Source of the DNA: Pseudomonas sp. Irchel s3h17
GTDB lineage: Bacteria > Pseudomonadota > Gammaproteobacteria > Pseudomonadales > Pseudomonadaceae
Length of the DNA stretch: 64,000 nt
Reading direction: 5' to 3'
NCBI RefSeq assembly: GCF_900187505.1
Contig: NZ_FYDL01000002.1
Span: 373,004 to 437,003 of the forward strand
The translations under genes and the position numbers were made by a program. Shown piece by piece: positions 21,295 to 33,289 of the stretch (positions are counted from its first letter, which is position 1; each line of letters opens with the position of its first letter). The notes under the pieces were generated by a model. The model was given only the letters and a program-made list of their open reading frames with translations. It was not told the origin of the DNA and ran no database searches.

Positions 21295-22788
21295 ATGAAA
21301 CCATCGCTAGTCTTGAGAATGGGCCAGCAGCTGACGATGACACCGCAGCTGCAACAGGCCATCCGCCTGCTCCAATTGTCGACCCTGGACTTGCAACAGG
21401 AAATCCAGGAGGTATTGGAGTCCAATCCAATGCTCGAACGCCAGGAAGACGGCGACGACTTCGATAACGCCGACCCAATGGCGGACAACATCGAGCAGAA
21501 ACCCAACACCGAGATCCAGGAACCCTCCTACCAGGAAACCGCCCCCACGGTGGATAACCTTGAAGAGGGTGAATGGAACGAGCGCATTCCCAACGAACTC
21601 CCCGTCGACACCGCCTGGGAAGATGTTTACCAGACCAGCGCCAGCAGCCTGCCCAGCAACGATGACGACGAGTGGGACTTCACCACCCGCACATCGGCTG
21701 GAGAGAGCCTGCAGAGCCACCTGCTCTGGCAATTGAACCTGGCCCCGATGTCCGACACCGACCGCCTGATCGCTGTCACGCTGATCGACTGCATCAACAA
21801 TCAGGGCTACCTGGACGAAACCCTCGAAGAAATTCTCGAGGCCTTCGACCCGGAACTGGACATCGAACTGGACGAAATCGAAGCCGTCCTGCACCGCATC
21901 CAGCAATTCGAGCCTGCCGGCATTGGCGCCCGCAACCTGGGCGAATGCCTGTTGCTGCAATTGCGCCAGTTGCCGGCCAAGACCCCGTGGCTGGCCGAAG
22001 CCAAACGCCTGGTCACCGACTACATCGACCTGCTTGGCAGCCGCGACTACAGCCAGCTGATGCGCCGCATGAAGCTCAAGGAAGACGAGCTGCGCCAGGT
22101 CATCGAACTGGTGCAGAGCCTCAACCCGCGCCCAGGCTCGCAAATCGAGTCCAGCGAAGCCGAGTACGTGGTGCCCGACGTCATCGTACGCAAGGACAAC
22201 GAACGCTGGCTGGTAGAGCTCAACCAGGAATCGGTGCCACGCCTGCGCGTCAACCCGCAGTACGCCGGCTTCGTTCGCCGTGCCGACACCAGCGCCGACA
22301 ACACCTTCATGCGCAATCAGTTGCAGGAGGCCCGCTGGTTCATCAAGAGCCTGCAAAGCCGCAACGAAACCCTGATGAAAGTGGCCACCCAGATCGTCGA
22401 GCACCAGCGCGGCTTTCTCGAGTATGGCGACGAGGCGATGAAGCCGCTGGTCCTGCACGACATCGCAGAAGCCGTTGGCATGCACGAGTCGACCATTTCA
22501 CGGGTGACCACACAAAAATTCATGCATACCCCGCGCGGTATTTATGAACTGAAATATTTTTTCTCCAGTCACGTCAGCACCTCCGAGGGCGGTGAATGCT
22601 CGTCCACAGCGATTCGCGCGATCATCAAAAAACTGGTTGCCGCGGAAAATCAGAAAAAGCCGTTGAGTGACAGCAAGATCGCTGGTTTACTGGAGGCACA
22701 AGGCATTCAGGTAGCCCGTCGTACCGTCGCCAAGTACCGCGAATCCCTTGGGATCGCGCCTTCGAGCGAACGCAAGCGATTGATGTAA
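21295..22788 (+). CDS. rpoN: RNA polymerase sigma-54 factor
   Basis: The 497-residue protein has the Gln/Leu-rich region I ([20 protein letters not shown]), an acidic region II (about 55-125), the core-binding region III and the C-terminal RpoN box [10 protein letters not shown]. It directs transcription from -24/-12 promoters with bacterial enhancer-binding proteins. The downstream hpf-ptsN-rapZ-NPr order is the standard sigma-54 cluster. Confidence 0.98.
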   Translation: MKPSLVLRMGQQLTMTPQLQQAIRLLQLSTLDLQQEIQEVLESNPMLERQEDGDDFDNADPMADNIEQKPNTEIQEPSYQETAPTVDNLEEGEWNERIPNELPVDTAWEDVYQTSASSLPSNDDDEWDFTTRTSAGESLQSHLLWQLNLAPMSDTDRLIAVTLIDCINNQGYLDETLEEILEAFDPELDIELDEIEAVLHRIQQFEPAGIGARNLGECLLLQLRQLPAKTPWLAEAKRLVTDYIDLLGSRDYSQLMRRMKLKEDELRQVIELVQSLNPRPGSQIESSEAEYVVPDVIVRKDNERWLVELNQESVPRLRVNPQYAGFVRRADTSADNTFMRNQLQEARWFIKSLQSRNETLMKVATQIVEHQRGFLEYGDEAMKPLVLHDIAEAVGMHESTISRVTTQKFMHTPRGIYELKYFFSSHVSTSEGGECSSTAIRAIIKKLVAAENQKKPLSDSKIAGLLEAQGIQVARRTVAKYRESLGIAPSSERKRLM

Positions 22789-22894
22789 CGGGCCACGCCA
22801 CCGCGTTCCAGGGTGTGTTCGATTTTTCGGAAACACCCTAGTGGCAGGCAACTCAGCCTGCCGCCTTATGCACTGGCAACGAAGGAGAAGCTGT

Positions 22895-23203
22895 ATGCAA
22901 GTCAACATCAGTGGACACCAACTGGAAGTGACCGAACCTCTGCGCACCTACATCGGCGAAAAACTCGACCGATTGGAGCGGCATTTCGACAAGATCACCA
23001 ACGTGCAGGTCACGATGAATGTCGAGAAGCTGTTGCAGAAAATCGAAGCCACGCTGCATATACCCGGCGGAGAAGTGGTTGCCAATGCCGAGCATACGGA
23101 CATGTATGCCGCCATCGACCTGCTGACCGACAAGCTGGATCGCCAACTCAAAAAGCATAAGGAAAAGACCCAGAGCCTCCTCCAGGGCGCAACCGGTCGT
23201 TAA
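22895..23203 (+). CDS. hpf: Ribosome hibernation promoting factor (short HPF)
   Basis: The 102-residue protein starts MQVNISGHQLEVTEPLRTYI and has the Ribosome_S30AE fold throughout, with no long-HPF C-terminal domain. It binds the 30S subunit and promotes 100S ribosome formation in stationary phase. The ATG at 22895 follows AAGGAGA by 7 nt; the longer reading from 22841 is not needed. Confidence 0.93.
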   Translation: MQVNISGHQLEVTEPLRTYIGEKLDRLERHFDKITNVQVTMNVEKLLQKIEATLHIPGGEVVANAEHTDMYAAIDLLTDKLDRQLKKHKEKTQSLLQGATGR

Positions 23204-23215
23204 CACCCCCAACCC

Positions 23216-23680
23216 ATGATCCGACTTGAAAGCATCCTGACCCCCGGCCGTTCTCTGGTGAACGTGCCGGGCGGCAGTAAAAAACGCGCCCTTGAACAGA
23301 TAGCCAACCTGATCGCCCGGGAAGTCCCGGAGCTGGAGATGCAGGATGTCTTCGAGAGCCTGATTGCCCGTGAAAAACTCGGCTCGACCGGTTTTGGAAA
23401 CGGCATCGCCATTCCCCACTGCCGCCTCAAAGGTTGCGAGTCGCCCATCAGCGCCTTGATGCACCTGGACGCGCCTATTGATTTCGACGCCATCGACGGC
23501 GCGCCGGTCGACCTGCTGTTCGTCCTGCTGGTCCCCCAAGCCGCCACCGATGCGCACCTGGAACTGCTACGCCAGATCGCCAGCATGCTCGACCGCAAGG
23601 AAGTCCGCGATCGCCTGCGCAGCGCCACCAGCAGCGAAGCCTTGTATCAGGTTGTCCTGGACGAGCAGAACGGTCACTAA
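23216..23680 (+). CDS. ptsN: Nitrogen-PTS enzyme IIA
   Basis: The 154-residue EIIA(Ntr) has the phosphorylated histidine H68 in [15 protein letters not shown]. It is the end point of the PtsP-NPr-PtsN phosphorelay, which regulates K+ transport, carbon/nitrogen balance and, in pseudomonads, polymer storage. It carries no sugar permease domain. It lies 12 nt after hpf. Confidence 0.96.
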   Translation: MIRLESILTPGRSLVNVPGGSKKRALEQIANLIAREVPELEMQDVFESLIAREKLGSTGFGNGIAIPHCRLKGCESPISALMHLDAPIDFDAIDGAPVDLLFVLLVPQAATDAHLELLRQIASMLDRKEVRDRLRSATSSEALYQVVLDEQNGH

Positions 23681-23682
23681 CC

Positions 23683-24540
23683 ATGCGCCTGATCATCGTC
23701 AGTGGCCGCTCCGGCTCCGGTAAAAGCACAGCCCTCGATGTACTGGAGGACAACGGCTATTACTGCATCGATAACCTGCCAGCCGGGCTGCTACCGGAAT
23801 TGGCCGAGAACGCCCTGATCCAAAACGAATTAACCCAGCCACTGGTGGCGGTGTCCATCGACGCACGTAACCTGCCGAGCCACTTGACGCGCTTCCCCGA
23901 GTTGCTGGAAGAAGTCCGCGCCCGACACATAAAATGTGACGTACTGTTTCTGGACGCAGACGAAGAGACCCTGCTCAAGCGCTTCTCGGAAACTCGCCGT
24001 CGCCATCCGCTGAGCAGCGCCAACCGCTCGCTGGCCGAAGCCATCCAGGATGAGACCACCCTGCTGGGGCCGATAGCCGACCTGGCGGACCTCAAGGTCA
24101 ATACGACCAACCTGAACCTCTACCAGCTTCGCGACACCATCAAGCTGCGCCTGCTGAACCAGCCGGAGCCAGGCACCGCGTTCCTGGTGGAATCTTTCGG
24201 GTTCAAGCGTGGCATGCCAGTCGATGCCGACCTGGTATTCGATGTGCGCTGCCTGCCCAACCCTTACTGGAAACCGGAACTGCGCGCCCAATCCGGGCTG
24301 GACCAACCGGTTGCCGAGTACCTGGCTGCCCAGCCGGATGTTGAAGAAATGTTCCAGGACATTTCCAGCTACCTGCTCAAGTGGCTACCCCGCTTTGCGG
24401 CGAGTAATCGCGCCTACGTCACCATTGCCATTGGCTGTACCGGTGGGCATCACCGCTCCGTCTACCTGACCGAGCGCCTGGGTCAACTCCTGCAAAAAAC
24501 CTTGAAGAACGTCCAGGTTCGCCACCGCGACCTTAGCTAA
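23683..24540 (+). CDS. rapZ: RNase adapter / nucleotide-binding protein RapZ
   Basis: The 285-residue protein has an N-terminal P-loop GRSGSGKST (8-16) and the C-terminal [16 protein letters not shown] motif of the RapZ/YvcJ family. In E. coli RapZ senses glucosamine 6-phosphate and steers RNase E to the sRNA GlmZ. Whether pseudomonads use it this way is unclear. It lies 2 nt after ptsN. Confidence 0.96.
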   Translation: MRLIIVSGRSGSGKSTALDVLEDNGYYCIDNLPAGLLPELAENALIQNELTQPLVAVSIDARNLPSHLTRFPELLEEVRARHIKCDVLFLDADEETLLKRFSETRRRHPLSSANRSLAEAIQDETTLLGPIADLADLKVNTTNLNLYQLRDTIKLRLLNQPEPGTAFLVESFGFKRGMPVDADLVFDVRCLPNPYWKPELRAQSGLDQPVAEYLAAQPDVEEMFQDISSYLLKWLPRFAASNRAYVTIAIGCTGGHHRSVYLTERLGQLLQKTLKNVQVRHRDLS

Positions 24541-24555
24541 AGGATTCACACCGCG

Positions 24556-24828
24556 ATGCCTGCTCTGGAAATTGAAATCATCAACAAACTGGGTCTGCAT
24601 GCCCGCGCCTCCGCTAAGTTCGTGGGTGTTGCAGGTCAGTATCCCTGCCAGATCAAGGCTGGCCGCAGCCCCGAAACCATGGTCGATGGTAAAAGCATCA
24701 TGGCAATGATGATGCTGGCGGCCGGCAAAGGCACCAGAATCCACCTGAAGACCGAGGGTGAACAAGAGCAGGAAGCACTCGACGCGCTGGTGACATTGAT
24801 CAACAACTTCTTCGACGAAGGCGAGTAA
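24556..24828 (+). CDS. ptsO: HPr-family phosphocarrier NPr
   Basis: The 90-residue HPr-fold protein has the active histidine H15 in NKLGLHARASAKF. A Ser-46-like KSIMAMMMLAA helix is also present. It carries phosphate from PtsP to PtsN. Last gene of the rpoN cluster, 15 nt after rapZ. Confidence 0.95.
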   Translation: MPALEIEIINKLGLHARASAKFVGVAGQYPCQIKAGRSPETMVDGKSIMAMMMLAAGKGTRIHLKTEGEQEQEALDALVTLINNFFDEGE

Positions 24829-24853
24829 GCGCACACCTCTTTGGCGAACTGAC

Positions 24854-24880
24854 TTGTGTGACAAGGGAGCTTGCTCCCGC
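24854..24880. repeat. Single REP element
   Basis: TTGTGTGACAAGGGAGCTTG and the following CTCCCGC resemble one arm of the 9389 REP class. Its core GGGAGC-TT-GCTCCC (24865-24878) is a perfect hairpin. It lies in the gap between the convergent NPr and ZIP transporter genes, where it could help end transcription. Confidence 0.6.
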
Positions 24881-24960
24881 GGGGCCGGGCTGGCGCTCCA
24901 GTGCGCAGCGCCCCTGAAACCCTCCGGCGACGTGTGACAGGTACAGTGCCTCTACGCCAT

Positions 24961-25854
24961 TCAGCCCAACGCCGTATCCATCACCATCATCAGGCAGAAC
25001 CCGACCAGCAGCCCCAGGCTGGCCAGCTTGTCGTGACCGTTGCGACGCGATTCGGGGATGACCTCATGAGTCACCACCAACAGCATCGCACCTGCCGCCA
25101 GCGCCAAGCCTAACGGCAAGATGACTTCGGCCAGGCTCACCAGCCAGGCGCACAGCAACGCAAAAACCGGCTCGACCAGGCCTGATGCGGCGCCGATCAG
25201 GAATGCCCTGGCCCGTGACATCCCGGCCCCGGCCAATACCAAGGCAATCACCAGCCCTTCCGGCACGTCCTGCAGCGCGATGCCCATGGCAAGGCTGTCG
25301 GCATCCGGCATGCCGCCACCGGCCGAGACACCCACCGCCATGCCTTCAGGGATGTTGTGAGCAATGATTGCAAACACGAACAGCCAGATACGCGGAGGGA
25401 TGACCGGGTGCTCCAGGGTGCCAACCAGCATCTGCGGCGTTGCACCGGACATCTTGCGGTCCACCACGAACAGTCCGAACGCCCCCAGCATGATGCCGAG
25501 ACAGATCAGGCCGCTGGACGCCCAGGGTGACAGTCCCAGGCTTTCAGCCGCCGCGATACCGGGCACGATCAGCGAAAACGCCGTGGCGGCCAGCATGACC
25601 CCGGCGCCAAAGCCCAGCAAAGTATCACTGAGCGCCACCGGCATCCGGCGGATGACCAGTACCGGCACCGCCCCCAAGGCTGTACCCAACGCACAGATAG
25701 CCCCGCCTTGCAGCGCCCGCATCAACGCTGGCTCAAGGTTCAGCCATGCCAGACCGTGGGCAGCCAGCAAGCTAAAGCCCGCCAACAACAAGAGCGCCCC
25801 CACTGCATAACGAAACATTCGCCCACTGCTGATTGCCAGTATTTCAGTGCCCAT
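24961..25854 (-). CDS. ZIP-family metal transporter
   Basis: The 297-residue membrane protein has about eight helices. It carries the two ZIP metal-site motifs HNIPEG (around residue 166) and ALQDVPEG (around 194), as in the GufA/ZupT branch. It probably imports Zn2+, Fe2+ or Mn2+. It follows sodA by 30 nt in the same direction, so it may be read together with the Fur-controlled operon and supply Mn or Zn during iron starvation (inference). Confidence 0.88.
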   Translation of the reverse strand: MGTEILAISSGRMFRYAVGALLLLAGFSLLAAHGLAWLNLEPALMRALQGGAICALGTALGAVPVLVIRRMPVALSDTLLGFGAGVMLAATAFSLIVPGIAAAESLGLSPWASSGLICLGIMLGAFGLFVVDRKMSGATPQMLVGTLEHPVIPPRIWLFVFAIIAHNIPEGMAVGVSAGGGMPDADSLAMGIALQDVPEGLVIALVLAGAGMSRARAFLIGAASGLVEPVFALLCAWLVSLAEVILPLGLALAAGAMLLVVTHEVIPESRRNGHDKLASLGLLVGFCLMMVMDTALG

Positions 25855-25884
25855 AGTCGCCTTGTTTCTTTTTGTTGTCAGGAC

Positions 25885-26496
25885 TCAAACCAGCGCTGCC
25901 TGATAGCGCCGGGCAACTTCCGGCCAATGGATTACGTTGTAGAACGCATTGATGTATTCAGGGCGACGGTTCTGATACCGCAGGTAATAGGCGTGCTCCC
26001 AGACGTCCAGGCCAAGAATCGGCGTATTGCCGCTCATCAACGGGCTGTCCTGGTTACCGCTGCTTTCAACCACCAGGGTCTTGTACGGGGTCACGCTCAA
26101 CCAGGCCCAACCACTGCCAAAACGCGTCAGCGCAGCCTTGGTAAAAGCATCCTTGAAGCAGTCGAAACCTCCCAGTTGCCCGTCGATGGCCTTGGCCAGT
26201 TCGCCTTCTGGCTTGCCGCCACCATTGGGTACCATGACCGCCCAGAACAGTGAATGGTTAGCGTGCCCGCCGCCTTGGTTGACCACGGCGGCGCGAAGTT
26301 TTTCCGGCAACTGCGCAACGCCGGCCACCAGGCGCTCCACCGGCCACTCGGCAAACTCGGTGCCTTCAACGGCTGCGTTGAGGTTGTTGATGTAGGTCTG
26401 ATGGTGCTTGGTGTAATGGATTTCCATGGTTTGCGCATCGATATGCGGCTCCAGGGCATCGTAGGCGTATGGCAGGGCCGGCAAGGTAAAAGCCAT
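25885..26496 (-). CDS. sodA: Manganese superoxide dismutase
   Basis: The 203-residue protein starts [20 protein letters not shown]. Metal ligands H27, H81, D164 and H168 are in place. Q149 in GNQDSPLM is the second-sphere Gln position typical of Mn enzymes. A longer reading from 26724 is out of character and overlaps orfX. It is the last gene of fagA-fumC-orfX-sodA and gives superoxide defence without iron. Confidence 0.96.
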   Translation of the reverse strand: MAFTLPALPYAYDALEPHIDAQTMEIHYTKHHQTYINNLNAAVEGTEFAEWPVERLVAGVAQLPEKLRAAVVNQGGGHANHSLFWAVMVPNGGGKPEGELAKAIDGQLGGFDCFKDAFTKAALTRFGSGWAWLSVTPYKTLVVESSGNQDSPLMSGNTPILGLDVWEHAYYLRYQNRRPEYINAFYNVIHWPEVARRYQAALV

Positions 26497-26497
26497 T

Positions 26498-26935
26498 TCA
26501 ATGAACTCCATGATGAGCGCGCGCCTTGGTCGGCTGCGCTGCGGTATCGATATGCAGCAAACGGTGGGTGCGCGGGTATTCGCCGTGCTCGCCGATGAAA
26601 TTGAGCAACTCGACGTAGGTCTTGCTACTTTGGCGTAGCGCGGCTTCGCGCAGGGCGGGCACCAGGCGCGAGTCCTGCATGGTCTGTAATAGCCGTTGAT
26701 GGATCGCGCACAAGTATTCGGCACTCTCCTCCGGCTGGTTCAGACGTAGATGCAGGTCTGCGAGGTTGTGATGGGAAATCACACAGGCAGCGACCGCTTC
26801 GTCGGCATCCGGCCACCGCTCATACAACACCTGGGCCAACGCCAGCGCCTGCAGATAGTGCTCGCGGGCATCCACCAACTCGCCCAGCATGAAGCAGCGG
26901 TTGGCCCTTTCGATCGTGCGTTTCCAGTGCTCCAT
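26498..26935 (-). CDS. OrfX of the fagA-fumC-sodA operon
   Basis: The 145-residue helical cytoplasmic protein starts [20 protein letters not shown] and looks TPR-like in its first 90 residues ([20 protein letters not shown]). It corresponds to the conserved orfX of the P. aeruginosa iron-starvation operon. Its function is not established. It ends 1 nt before the sodA start. Confidence 0.85.
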   Translation of the reverse strand: MEHWKRTIERANRCFMLGELVDAREHYLQALALAQVLYERWPDADEAVAACVISHHNLADLHLRLNQPEESAEYLCAIHQRLLQTMQDSRLVPALREAALRQSSKTYVELLNFIGEHGEYPRTHRLLHIDTAAQPTKARAHHGVH

Positions 26936-26962
26936 GGTGAGTCTCCAAAGCGATAGCGGTGA

Positions 26963-28331
<1,369 letters not shown>

Positions 28332-28339
<8 letters not shown>

Positions 28340-28727
28340 CAGGAAATCCTTGCACCAGTTCAGTCAGAGAAATCGAGGGCTGCAACTCGCAGGTCGCCAG
28401 TTGCCAGGTGTAGCGCTGCCAGCGTTTGAGCCGGCACGTGCACAATGAGAGGCGCTCCAGGTCACGCAGCGGGCGCCAGGCCTGGTCCAGGCACAGGTTG
28501 CGCCAGTGCCAGGGCAGCGCCGTGTCTGCCGCCGTGTCGAGCAGCAGGCGAAATGAGACTTCGGCAATGGTCCAGGGCGATGTCGCTGTGCAACAGCCCA
28601 GATAACGGCCTTCGGCCAGGTAGTGTTCGATCAGGCGCGGTTCATCAGGATCCAGTGCGCAACGGATCTGGCGGCTCATCCAGCGCCAGCTTTCGAGGTA
28701 GGGATGCTCGTGCAAGGCTGAACTCAT
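28332..28727 (-). CDS. fagA: FagA, Fur-associated protein
   Basis: The 131-residue protein starts MSSALHEHPYLESWRWMSRQ and is rich in Trp, Leu and Arg. It contains CTATSPWTIAEVSFRLLLDTA and a Cys pair SLCTCRL. It matches the position and character of FagA, the first gene of the Fur-repressed operon in P. aeruginosa. No function is known. A Fur box covers its promoter. Confidence 0.85.
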
Positions 28728-28742
28728 GACCCAGGCTCATTC

Positions 28743-28774
28743 GATAATGAGATTCATTATTATATGATAATCAA
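28743..28774 (-). promoter_or_regulatory. Fur box and promoter of fagA-fumC-orfX-sodA
   Basis: GATAATGAGATTCATTATT (28743-28761) matches the 19-bp Fur consensus at 16 positions, and overlapping GATAATC repeats extend it to 28772. A minus-strand TATAAT (28759-28764) lies inside the box, so bound Fur-Fe2+ would block RNA polymerase. The start codon is 16 nt downstream of the box. Confidence 0.85.
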
Positions 28775-28828
28775 ACCCAAAACAAGAGAGCCAGCACAAG
28801 GCCCTCACAGGGGCCTGTGCAACGCCCA

Positions 28829-28863
28829 TAAAAAAGGCGCGTTACCCAATGGGTAACGCGCCC
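28829..28863 (-). terminator. Rho-independent terminator of tldE
   Basis: A perfect 12-bp stem GGCGCGTTACCC/GGGTAACGCGCC with a 3-nt loop is followed on the minus strand by a run of T. It separates tldE from the Fur-regulated operon. Confidence 0.92.
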
Positions 28864-28883
28864 TTGTGTGTAACGGTAAGGAG

Positions 28884-30230
28884 TTAACTGCCCGCCACTG
28901 TCATCCGCTCGATCAACACCGAACCGGTGCGAATGTTGCTACGCAGCTCCAGGTCATTACCCACCGCGAGGATTTGCTTGAACATGTCGCGCATGTTGCC
29001 GGCGATAGTCACTTCCTGGACGGCGAACTGGATCTCACCGTTTTCCACCCAGAAGCCCGCTGCACCGCGCGAATAATCGCCAGTCACCATGTTCAGGCCC
29101 TGGCCCATCAGTTCGGTCACCAGCAAGCCGCGGCCCATGCGTCGCAGCAGGGCTGCCTGGTCTTCGTCGCCATGGGTGACGAACAGGTTATGCACGCCAC
29201 CAGAGTTGGCCGTGCTCGGCATGCCGAGCTTGCGCCCGGAGTAGGTGCCCAATACATAGGACACCAACTCGCCGTTCTCGACGAACGGCTTGGCATAGGT
29301 CGCCAGGCCATCACCGTCGAACGCCGAGCTGCCCATGGCGCGCATCAAGTGTGGACGCTCATCGATGGTCAGCCACTCCGGGAACAGCTTCTGCCCCAAG
29401 GCACCTTCGAGGAACGACGACTTGCGGTACAGATTGCCGCCGGAAATCGCCCCCAGGAAACTGCCGAACAAACCACCCGCCAGCTCTGCGGAAAACAGCA
29501 CCGGCACTTCGCAGGTCGGTACCGGGCGCGCGCCGAGACGGCTGGCCGCCCGTTGCGCCGCGCGCTGGCCGATGCTCACCGGATCGGCCAGCAAATGGCC
29601 TAGGCGATTGACGTCGTACCAGTAATCACGCTGCATCTGGCCGTCAGCTTCGGCGATCATCACGCAACTCAAACTGTGGCGCGTCGAGGCATAACCACCG
29701 ATAAAGCCGTGGCTGTTGCCGTAGACACGGCAGCCCTGATGGGTGCTCAGGGTGGTGCCATCGGCGTTCTTGATCCGGCTGTCGGTGGCGAATGCTGCGG
29801 CTTCGCAGGCCAGCGCCTTCTCGATCGCCTGCTCAGGCGTAATGTCCCATTCGTGGAACAGATCAAAGTCCGGCAAGTCCCTGGCCATCAGGGCGGCATC
29901 GGCCAGGCCCGAGTGTTCGTCTTCGGAAGTGTGCTTGGCGATGGCCAGCGCCGCGGCGACGGTTTCGCGAATCGCCTCGGGGCCACTGGCCGAGGTGCTG
30001 GCCGAGCCTTTGCGCTGACCGGCATACAAGGTGATGCCAAAGCCCTGGTCACGGTTGAACTCGACCGTTTCAACTTCGCGCTGACGCACCGAGGTCGACA
30101 GGCCCTGCTCCAGCGACACGGCTACTTCACAGGCACTGGCGCCCTGGCGCTTGGCTTCGGCGATGATCTGCTCGACTTGCTCTTGCAGTGCCGGCAACGC
30201 TTGCGGGCCGACGCTTTCAACTGCACTCAT
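28884..30230 (-). CDS. tldE: Metalloprotease-associated protein TldE (PmbA)
   Basis: The 448-residue PmbA/TldD family protein (MSAVESVGPQALPALQEQ) lacks the HExxxH zinc motif, which identifies it as TldE. With TldD it forms a heterodimeric protease. In E. coli this matures microcin B17 and degrades unfolded peptides such as CcdA. GGAG lies 6 nt upstream of the ATG at 30230; the GTG at 30242 in the longer reading overlaps that site. tldD lies 0.7 kb away across darP. Confidence 0.95.
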   Translation of the reverse strand: MSAVESVGPQALPALQEQVEQIIAEAKRQGASACEVAVSLEQGLSTSVRQREVETVEFNRDQGFGITLYAGQRKGSASTSASGPEAIRETVAAALAIAKHTSEDEHSGLADAALMARDLPDFDLFHEWDITPEQAIEKALACEAAAFATDSRIKNADGTTLSTHQGCRVYGNSHGFIGGYASTRHSLSCVMIAEADGQMQRDYWYDVNRLGHLLADPVSIGQRAAQRAASRLGARPVPTCEVPVLFSAELAGGLFGSFLGAISGGNLYRKSSFLEGALGQKLFPEWLTIDERPHLMRAMGSSAFDGDGLATYAKPFVENGELVSYVLGTYSGRKLGMPSTANSGGVHNLFVTHGDEDQAALLRRMGRGLLVTELMGQGLNMVTGDYSRGAAGFWVENGEIQFAVQEVTIAGNMRDMFKQILAVGNDLELRSNIRTGSVLIERMTVAGS

Positions 30231-30338
30231 GCTGTTCTCCACTCAAATTCTGCTTTCGGCTAAGGTCATCGAGCGACCGGGCCGGACAAGCGGCCCCCGA
30301 CTGGTTATCATGGCGGCGTTTCTTTGCGGACGGCCACC

Positions 30339-30863
30339 ATGGTTGATTCTTACGACGACTCCCTCGATACGGGAGAAAAAAGCAAAACCCAGGTCAAACG
30401 CGAGCTGCATGCTCTGGTTGACCTCGGCGAGCGCCTTACGACACTCAAGCCTGACTTGCTGGCAAAACTGCCGTTGACCGACGCCTTGCGCCGGGCACTG
30501 GCCGATGCGCCCAAGCACACCGCGAATATCGCGCGTAAACGGCACCTCATGTTCATCGGCAAGCTGATGCGCGATCAGGACACTGACGCCATTCTGACTC
30601 TGCTCGATCAACTCGATGCCTCCACTCGCCAGTACAACGAACGCTTTCACGGTCTGGAACGCTGGCGTGATCGCTTGATCGCCGGTGACGACGCCGTCAT
30701 GGAGAAGTTCGTCGTCGAGTACCCGGAAGCGGATCGCCAGCAATTGCGCTCCCTGATCCGTCAGGCCCAGCACGAGCTCGCACAAAGCAAGCCTCCTGCC
30801 TCCAGCCGAAAGATCTTCAAGTACATCCGTGAGCTGGACGAGACTCAACGCGGTCTGCGTTAA
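30339..30863 (+). CDS. darP: Ribosome biogenesis factor DarP (YjgA)
   Basis: The 174-residue DUF615 protein (starts [20 protein letters not shown]) has the family segments [19 protein letters not shown] and [14 protein letters not shown]. In E. coli it binds late 50S precursors and helps form the peptidyl-transferase centre. It lies on the opposite strand between tldD and tldE. Confidence 0.94.
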   Translation: MVDSYDDSLDTGEKSKTQVKRELHALVDLGERLTTLKPDLLAKLPLTDALRRALADAPKHTANIARKRHLMFIGKLMRDQDTDAILTLLDQLDASTRQYNERFHGLERWRDRLIAGDDAVMEKFVVEYPEADRQQLRSLIRQAQHELAQSKPPASSRKIFKYIRELDETQRGLR

Positions 30864-30871
30864 GTCCCTTC

Positions 30872-30901
30872 TCGGGTGGGTTGCCTCGCAACTCACCCGA
30901 A
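30872..30901. terminator. Hairpin between convergent darP and tldD
   Basis: CGGGTGGGTTGC-CTC-GCAACTCACCCG forms a 12-bp stem with one G-T type mismatch, 9 nt past the darP stop. There is no strong T run on either side, so terminator function is likely but not certain. Confidence 0.55.
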
Positions 30902-30923
30902 GCTCCACGTTATCAAGAGTCCC

Positions 30924-32366
30924 TTACGCGCCCGTGCCACCCACGGTGATCGCGTCGATTTTCAAGGTTGGCTGGCCGACACCCACCGGCACCGACTGCC
31001 CATCCTTGCCACACGTCCCCACACCGCTGTCCAGCGACAGGTCGTTACCGACCATCGACACTCGACTCATGGCTTCCGGGCCATTGCCGATCAACGTCGC
31101 ACCTTTGACCGGCGCGGTAATCTTGCCGTCCTCGATCAAGTACGCTTCGCTGGTGGAGAACACGAACTTGCCACTGGTGATGTCGACCTGACCGCCACCC
31201 AGGTTGGCGCAGTAGATCCCCTTCTTCACCGACGCGATGATTTCCGCCGGATCGCTTTCGCCACCCAGCATGTAGGTGTTGGTCATGCGCGGCATCGGCA
31301 GGTGTGCGTAAGACTCGCGACGACCATTGCCGGTACGCGCCACGCCCATCAGGCGGGCGTTGAGCTTGTCCTGCATGTAGCCCTTGAGCACGCCGTTTTC
31401 GATCAGCGTGGTGCACTCGGTCGGGGTACCCTCGTCATCGATGCTCAGCGAGCCACGGCGACCGGCCAGCGTGCCGTCATCGACGATGGTGCAGAGCTTC
31501 GACGCGACCATCTCGCCCATGCGCCCGCTATAGGCGGAACTGCCCTTGCGGTTGAAGTCGCCTTCCAGGCCGTGCCCCACCGCCTCGTGCAGCAAGACCC
31601 CGGACCAACCCGAACCCAACACCACCGGCAAGGTGCCCGCCGGCGCCGGAATCGCTTCCAGGTTCACCAGCGCCTGGCGCAACGCCTCGCGGGCATAGCC
31701 CATGGCACGATCTTCCGCGAGGAAGTAGCGGTAGTCGGTACGCCCGCCACCGCCATGACCACCGCGTTCGCGGCGACCGTTCTGCTCGACAATCACGCTG
31801 ACATTGAAGCGCACCAAGGGGCGCACATCCGCCGCCAGGCCGCCGTCGGTGGAAGCCACCAGAATGCGCTCCCAGACCCCGGCCATGCTCACGGTCACTT
31901 GCTGGATACGCGGATCCAGGGCGCGAGTCGCCACGTCGATACGCTTGAGCAGCTCGACTTTTTCAGCACGCGTCATCACTTCCAGCGGATTATCGGGCGC
32001 GTATAACTGGGCGACATCCTGGGTGGTAAATGCCTGCACGGTACCGTTTTGCCCGGCACGGGAGATCGAACGGGCCGCACGCGCCGCCAGCCCCAGGGCT
32101 TCAAGGGTGATGGCATTGCTGTAGGCAAAACCGGTTTTTTCACCCGATTGCGCCCGCACGCCCACGCCTTGGTCCAGGTTGAAGCTGCCTTCCTTGACGA
32201 TGCCGTCTTCCAGCGCCCACGACTCGGAAATCTGCCCCTGGAAGTACAGGTCGGCGGCATCGATCCCTGGCCCGGCCAGATCTCCCAGCACGCTTTGCAG
32301 GTTCTCGATCGTCACGCCGCCTGGCGCTAGCAGATGTTCACTGACTGAGGACAACAACTCGCTCAT
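30924..32366 (-). CDS. tldD: Metalloprotease TldD
   Basis: The 480-residue protein from the ATG at 32366 ([20 protein letters not shown]) carries HEAVGH in [14 protein letters not shown], the HExxxH zinc motif of TldD. It is the catalytic partner of TldE. A longer reading from 32615 runs into the nitrilase gene and adds 83 atypical residues. Confidence 0.96.
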   Translation of the reverse strand: MSELLSSVSEHLLAPGGVTIENLQSVLGDLAGPGIDAADLYFQGQISESWALEDGIVKEGSFNLDQGVGVRAQSGEKTGFAYSNAITLEALGLAARAARSISRAGQNGTVQAFTTQDVAQLYAPDNPLEVMTRAEKVELLKRIDVATRALDPRIQQVTVSMAGVWERILVASTDGGLAADVRPLVRFNVSVIVEQNGRRERGGHGGGGRTDYRYFLAEDRAMGYAREALRQALVNLEAIPAPAGTLPVVLGSGWSGVLLHEAVGHGLEGDFNRKGSSAYSGRMGEMVASKLCTIVDDGTLAGRRGSLSIDDEGTPTECTTLIENGVLKGYMQDKLNARLMGVARTGNGRRESYAHLPMPRMTNTYMLGGESDPAEIIASVKKGIYCANLGGGQVDITSGKFVFSTSEAYLIEDGKITAPVKGATLIGNGPEAMSRVSMVGNDLSLDSGVGTCGKDGQSVPVGVGQPTLKIDAITVGGTGA

Positions 32367-32382
32367 GGTTTTACGCCTTAAT

Positions 32383-33231
32383 TCAACGTTCTGAGGCAGG
32401 TCGCTGGGCGCCCTGCGAGAAAAAGCGCCGGTGACTGGACACCGGCATCCGCGCCCTGATGGACGCCTGTTCATTGCTGTCGCGATCGGCCAGCAGCACC
32501 GCCTCGCCCTGGTCCTGCTGCGCCAGCACGCGGCCCCAGGGGTCGACAATGGCCGCATGACCAAAGGTCTCGCGTGGTCCTGGGTGTACACCGCCCTGGG
32601 CGGCTGCCAACACATAACACTGGGTCTCGATGGCCCGCGCGCGGATCAGTACGTCCCAATGGGCGGCACCGGTCACGGCCGTAAACGCCGAGGGCGCGGT
32701 AATCAGTTCGGCCCCTGCTTCACGCAACTCGCTGTAGAGCTCGGGGAAGCGCAAGTCATAACACACGGTCAGGCCAACCCGGCCCACTGGTGTGTCGGCC
32801 ACCACGACCTGATTGCCATGAGCATAGTCATCGGACTCACGGTAGCGCCCGCGATTATCCGCGACATCGACATCAAACAAATGCAGCTTGTCATAACGCG
32901 CCACGGTCTCGCCGTGCTCATCGACCAGCAACGAGCAGGCATTGGATTTGCCCCGGGGTTGATCGACCGGCGGTAGCGGCAGGGTGCCGGCCACTATCCA
33001 TAACTTGAGGTCGCGAGCCGTCTGTTTCAACCAAGGAAGAATCGGGCCCGTGCCCTCGGCCTCGGCGCGGCCGATATCGGCGACGTCTTGACGGCCCATG
33101 GCCGCGAAGTTTTCCGGGAGCACCGCCAGCCGTGCGCCGCCCGCGGCCGCCTGGGCCAGCAGGCGCCGAGCCTGGGCCAGATTGACCAGCACGTCGCTCT
33201 GGCTGACCATTTGAATCACCGCAAGAGACAT
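32383..33231 (-). CDS. Nitrilase-superfamily carbon-nitrogen hydrolase (Nit1-like)
   Basis: The 282-residue protein has the Glu-Lys-Cys triad: E40 in VLPENFA, K115 in YDKLHLFD and C157 in [12 protein letters not shown]. This pattern and length fit the Nit1/YbeM branch, whose members act as deaminated-glutathione amidases (metabolite repair). It lies 16 nt upstream of tldD in the same direction. Substrate assignment is inference. Confidence 0.9.
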   Translation of the reverse strand: MSLAVIQMVSQSDVLVNLAQARRLLAQAAAGGARLAVLPENFAAMGRQDVADIGRAEAEGTGPILPWLKQTARDLKLWIVAGTLPLPPVDQPRGKSNACSLLVDEHGETVARYDKLHLFDVDVADNRGRYRESDDYAHGNQVVVADTPVGRVGLTVCYDLRFPELYSELREAGAELITAPSAFTAVTGAAHWDVLIRARAIETQCYVLAAAQGGVHPGPRETFGHAAIVDPWGRVLAQQDQGEAVLLADRDSNEQASIRARMPVSSHRRFFSQGAQRPASER

Positions 33232-33289
33232 GACGCACTCCGTTTCGGGTATGCGCTCATGCTACTCCATCGACCTTGAGAACGGTTTC